From assembly GCA_026387165.1 (NCBI GenBank), contig JAPLMG010000022.1, positions 1-24,950 on the forward strand: a stretch of DNA of 24,950 nt, given 5' to 3'. Below, one piece after another: positions 23,960-24,950 of the stretch (positions are counted from its first letter, which is position 1; the number at the start of each line of letters is the position of its first letter). The position numbers and the translations under genes were made by a program. Below the pieces are notes generated by a model, which made no database searches, had not been told where the DNA came from, and worked only from the letters and a program-made list of their open reading frames with translations. The stretch comes from Candidatus Omnitrophota bacterium. GTDB taxonomy: Bacteria; Omnitrophota; Gorgyraeia; 2-01-FULL-45-10.

Positions 23960-24950
23960 ATGAAAATATATAGAACGGCAGTTATAGGATGCGGCAGGAT
24001 AGGAAGTCTGTTTAGTAAAGATCCATTGCGAAAGGGTGTGGTGACACATGCCGCTGCGTATAAAGATAACAGCAATACAGAGCTTGTAGCCGCATGCGAT
24101 ATTAATAAAGACCGGCTTAAAGAATTCGGCGCCACCTGGGGGGTAAGATCGCTTTACACAAACATAAAAAAGATGCTCTCTAAAGAGGGTATTGATATAA
24201 TAAGCATATGCACACCCTCGAGGTCACATTATGCCGTTTTAAAAGAATCAGTGAAGTTTCAGCCCAAGGCAGTCTTTTGCGAGAAACCCTTGGCAGATAG
24301 CGTCAAAGATGGCGAAAAGATGGAAAAACTCTGCAAGAAAAATAATATACTCCTACAGGTTGGCCATCAGAGAAGATTCGACCCGCTGCACATAAATTTA
24401 AGAAAATTTATAACCGGTAAAAAAATGGGCGAAGTTCAGCAGGCCAATTTTTACTACACGGCGGGAGTGAAAAATACGGGCTCTCACATGTTCGATCTTT
24501 TAAGGTTTTTCTTCGGTGATGCGGAATGGATAGAAGCCTTTTTTAGTAAAAATGAATCGGGCAAAGTTGAAGACCCGAACCTGGACGGCGTATTGAAATT
24601 TAAAAACGGGCTGTTTTCCACTTTTCAGGCATGCGATGTTAAAAAATACTTGCTTTTTGAACTAAATTGCCTGCTGGAAGGCGGCAGGATCATCCTCAAG
24701 GACAGCGGTTTTTCTTTGGAGGTGTATAAGACAGGTGAGAGTAAATATTTTTCAGGTTATAGGCAGCTGTGTAAAACAAAAAAGCTATTTAATACAAAAT
24801 ATAAAAGGGATTTCCTGGCCAATGCCGTTACGCATCTTTTGGATTGCATAAATAAAAAAAAGGAATCGGTCTCATCAGGGAAAGACGGATTAGCTGCCTT
24901 AAAGATTATCGAAGGAGCGCTTTTTTCGGCGGATCATGACGGCAAAAGAG
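23960..24950 (+). CDS. Gfo/Idh/MocA-family oxidoreductase (runs off the window)
   Basis: Open to the last base (330 codons), so the C-terminal end is missing. AVIGCGRIGSLF (about 7-18) is the NAD(P)-binding loop, ISICTPSRSHY follows, and the signature FCEKPLADS (about 110-118) holds the catalytic-type lysine of this family. VGHQRRFDP (about 135-143) and NTGSHMFDLLRFFFGD (about 173-188) continue the fold, with the His of the GxH motif present. Members oxidise or reduce nucleotide sugars and their C3/C4 or C6 positions. In this cassette it could set the keto group on the sugar being aminated or cytidylylated. The ATG follows the SpsF-like stop directly (TAAGCATG). Confidence 0.87.
   Translation, partial: MKIYRTAVIGCGRIGSLFSKDPLRKGVVTHAAAYKDNSNTELVAACDINKDRLKEFGATWGVRSLYTNIKKMLSKEGIDIISICTPSRSHYAVLKESVKFQPKAVFCEKPLADSVKDGEKMEKLCKKNNILLQVGHQRRFDPLHINLRKFITGKKMGEVQQANFYYTAGVKNTGSHMFDLLRFFFGDAEWIEAFFSKNESGKVEDPNLDGVLKFKNGLFSTFQACDVKKYLLFELNCLLEGGRIILKDSGFSLEVYKTGESKYFSGYRQLCKTKKLFNTKYKRDFLANAVTHLLDCINKKKESVSSGKDGLAALKIIEGALFSADHDGKR

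Overview
The window is one long polysaccharide / surface-glycan biosynthesis region with every supported gene on the + strand. It is packed with short ATGA-type overlaps. The DNA is AT-leaning with many AAA/ATA codons. The gene mix (GT39-type membrane glycosyltransferases, YfhO-like proteins, GtrB/ArnC/ALG5-like GT2 enzymes, many SAM methyltransferases, a nonulosonate-type sugar cassette) is what I would expect in an uncultured Gram-negative-type bacterium. Candidatus Omnitrophota (OP3) or a relative is my best guess, but no rRNA or housekeeping marker is present to prove it.

Region 1 (1-10806) is a lipid-linked glycosylation operon: a GT39-type transferase, a methyltransferase flanked by two copies of a noncoding repeat, an ArnC-like GT2, a WecD-like GNAT, a second GT39 protein, a YfhO-like protein, an ALG5-like GT2, an unlisted 36-residue membrane miniprotein coupled by ATGA at both ends, and a third GT39-like protein. 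The GT2 enzymes would charge a polyprenyl phosphate with sugar, and the multi-pass GT-C proteins would transfer it outside the membrane.

Region 2 (10807-15060) starts with a candidate promoter overlapped by a perfect palindrome. It holds a membrane-tethered methyltransferase, a GtrB-like GT2, a tandem pair of 68-bp structured repeats, another methyltransferase, and a GT39 gene that has lost its 5' end. In the 68-bp repeats, two stems per unit are preserved by compensatory base changes, and each unit also encodes a 23-residue mini-ORF. The last stem covers the start codon of the following methyltransferase.

Region 3 (15061-24950) starts with a near-consensus sigma-70 promoter carrying 10/20-bp phased direct repeats, followed by a small excisionase-type HTH protein that may act on them. 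Then come a 626-residue GT-B-like protein, an RmlC/FdtA-type cupin, a CBS-SDR fusion, a PseC-type aminotransferase, a TylF-type O-methyltransferase, an N-acetyl-sugar amidotransferase (PseA/WbpG type), a pseudaminic-acid-associated methylase, a PseH-like GNAT, an SpsF-type cytidylyltransferase and a Gfo/Idh/MocA oxidoreductase running off the end. Together these look like a nonulosonic-acid or amino-sugar modification cassette. The TylF-amidotransferase junction appears to be a deletion that clipped both genes.

No tRNA, rRNA, transposase or CRISPR array was seen, and no gene-free stretch exceeds about 160 bases.
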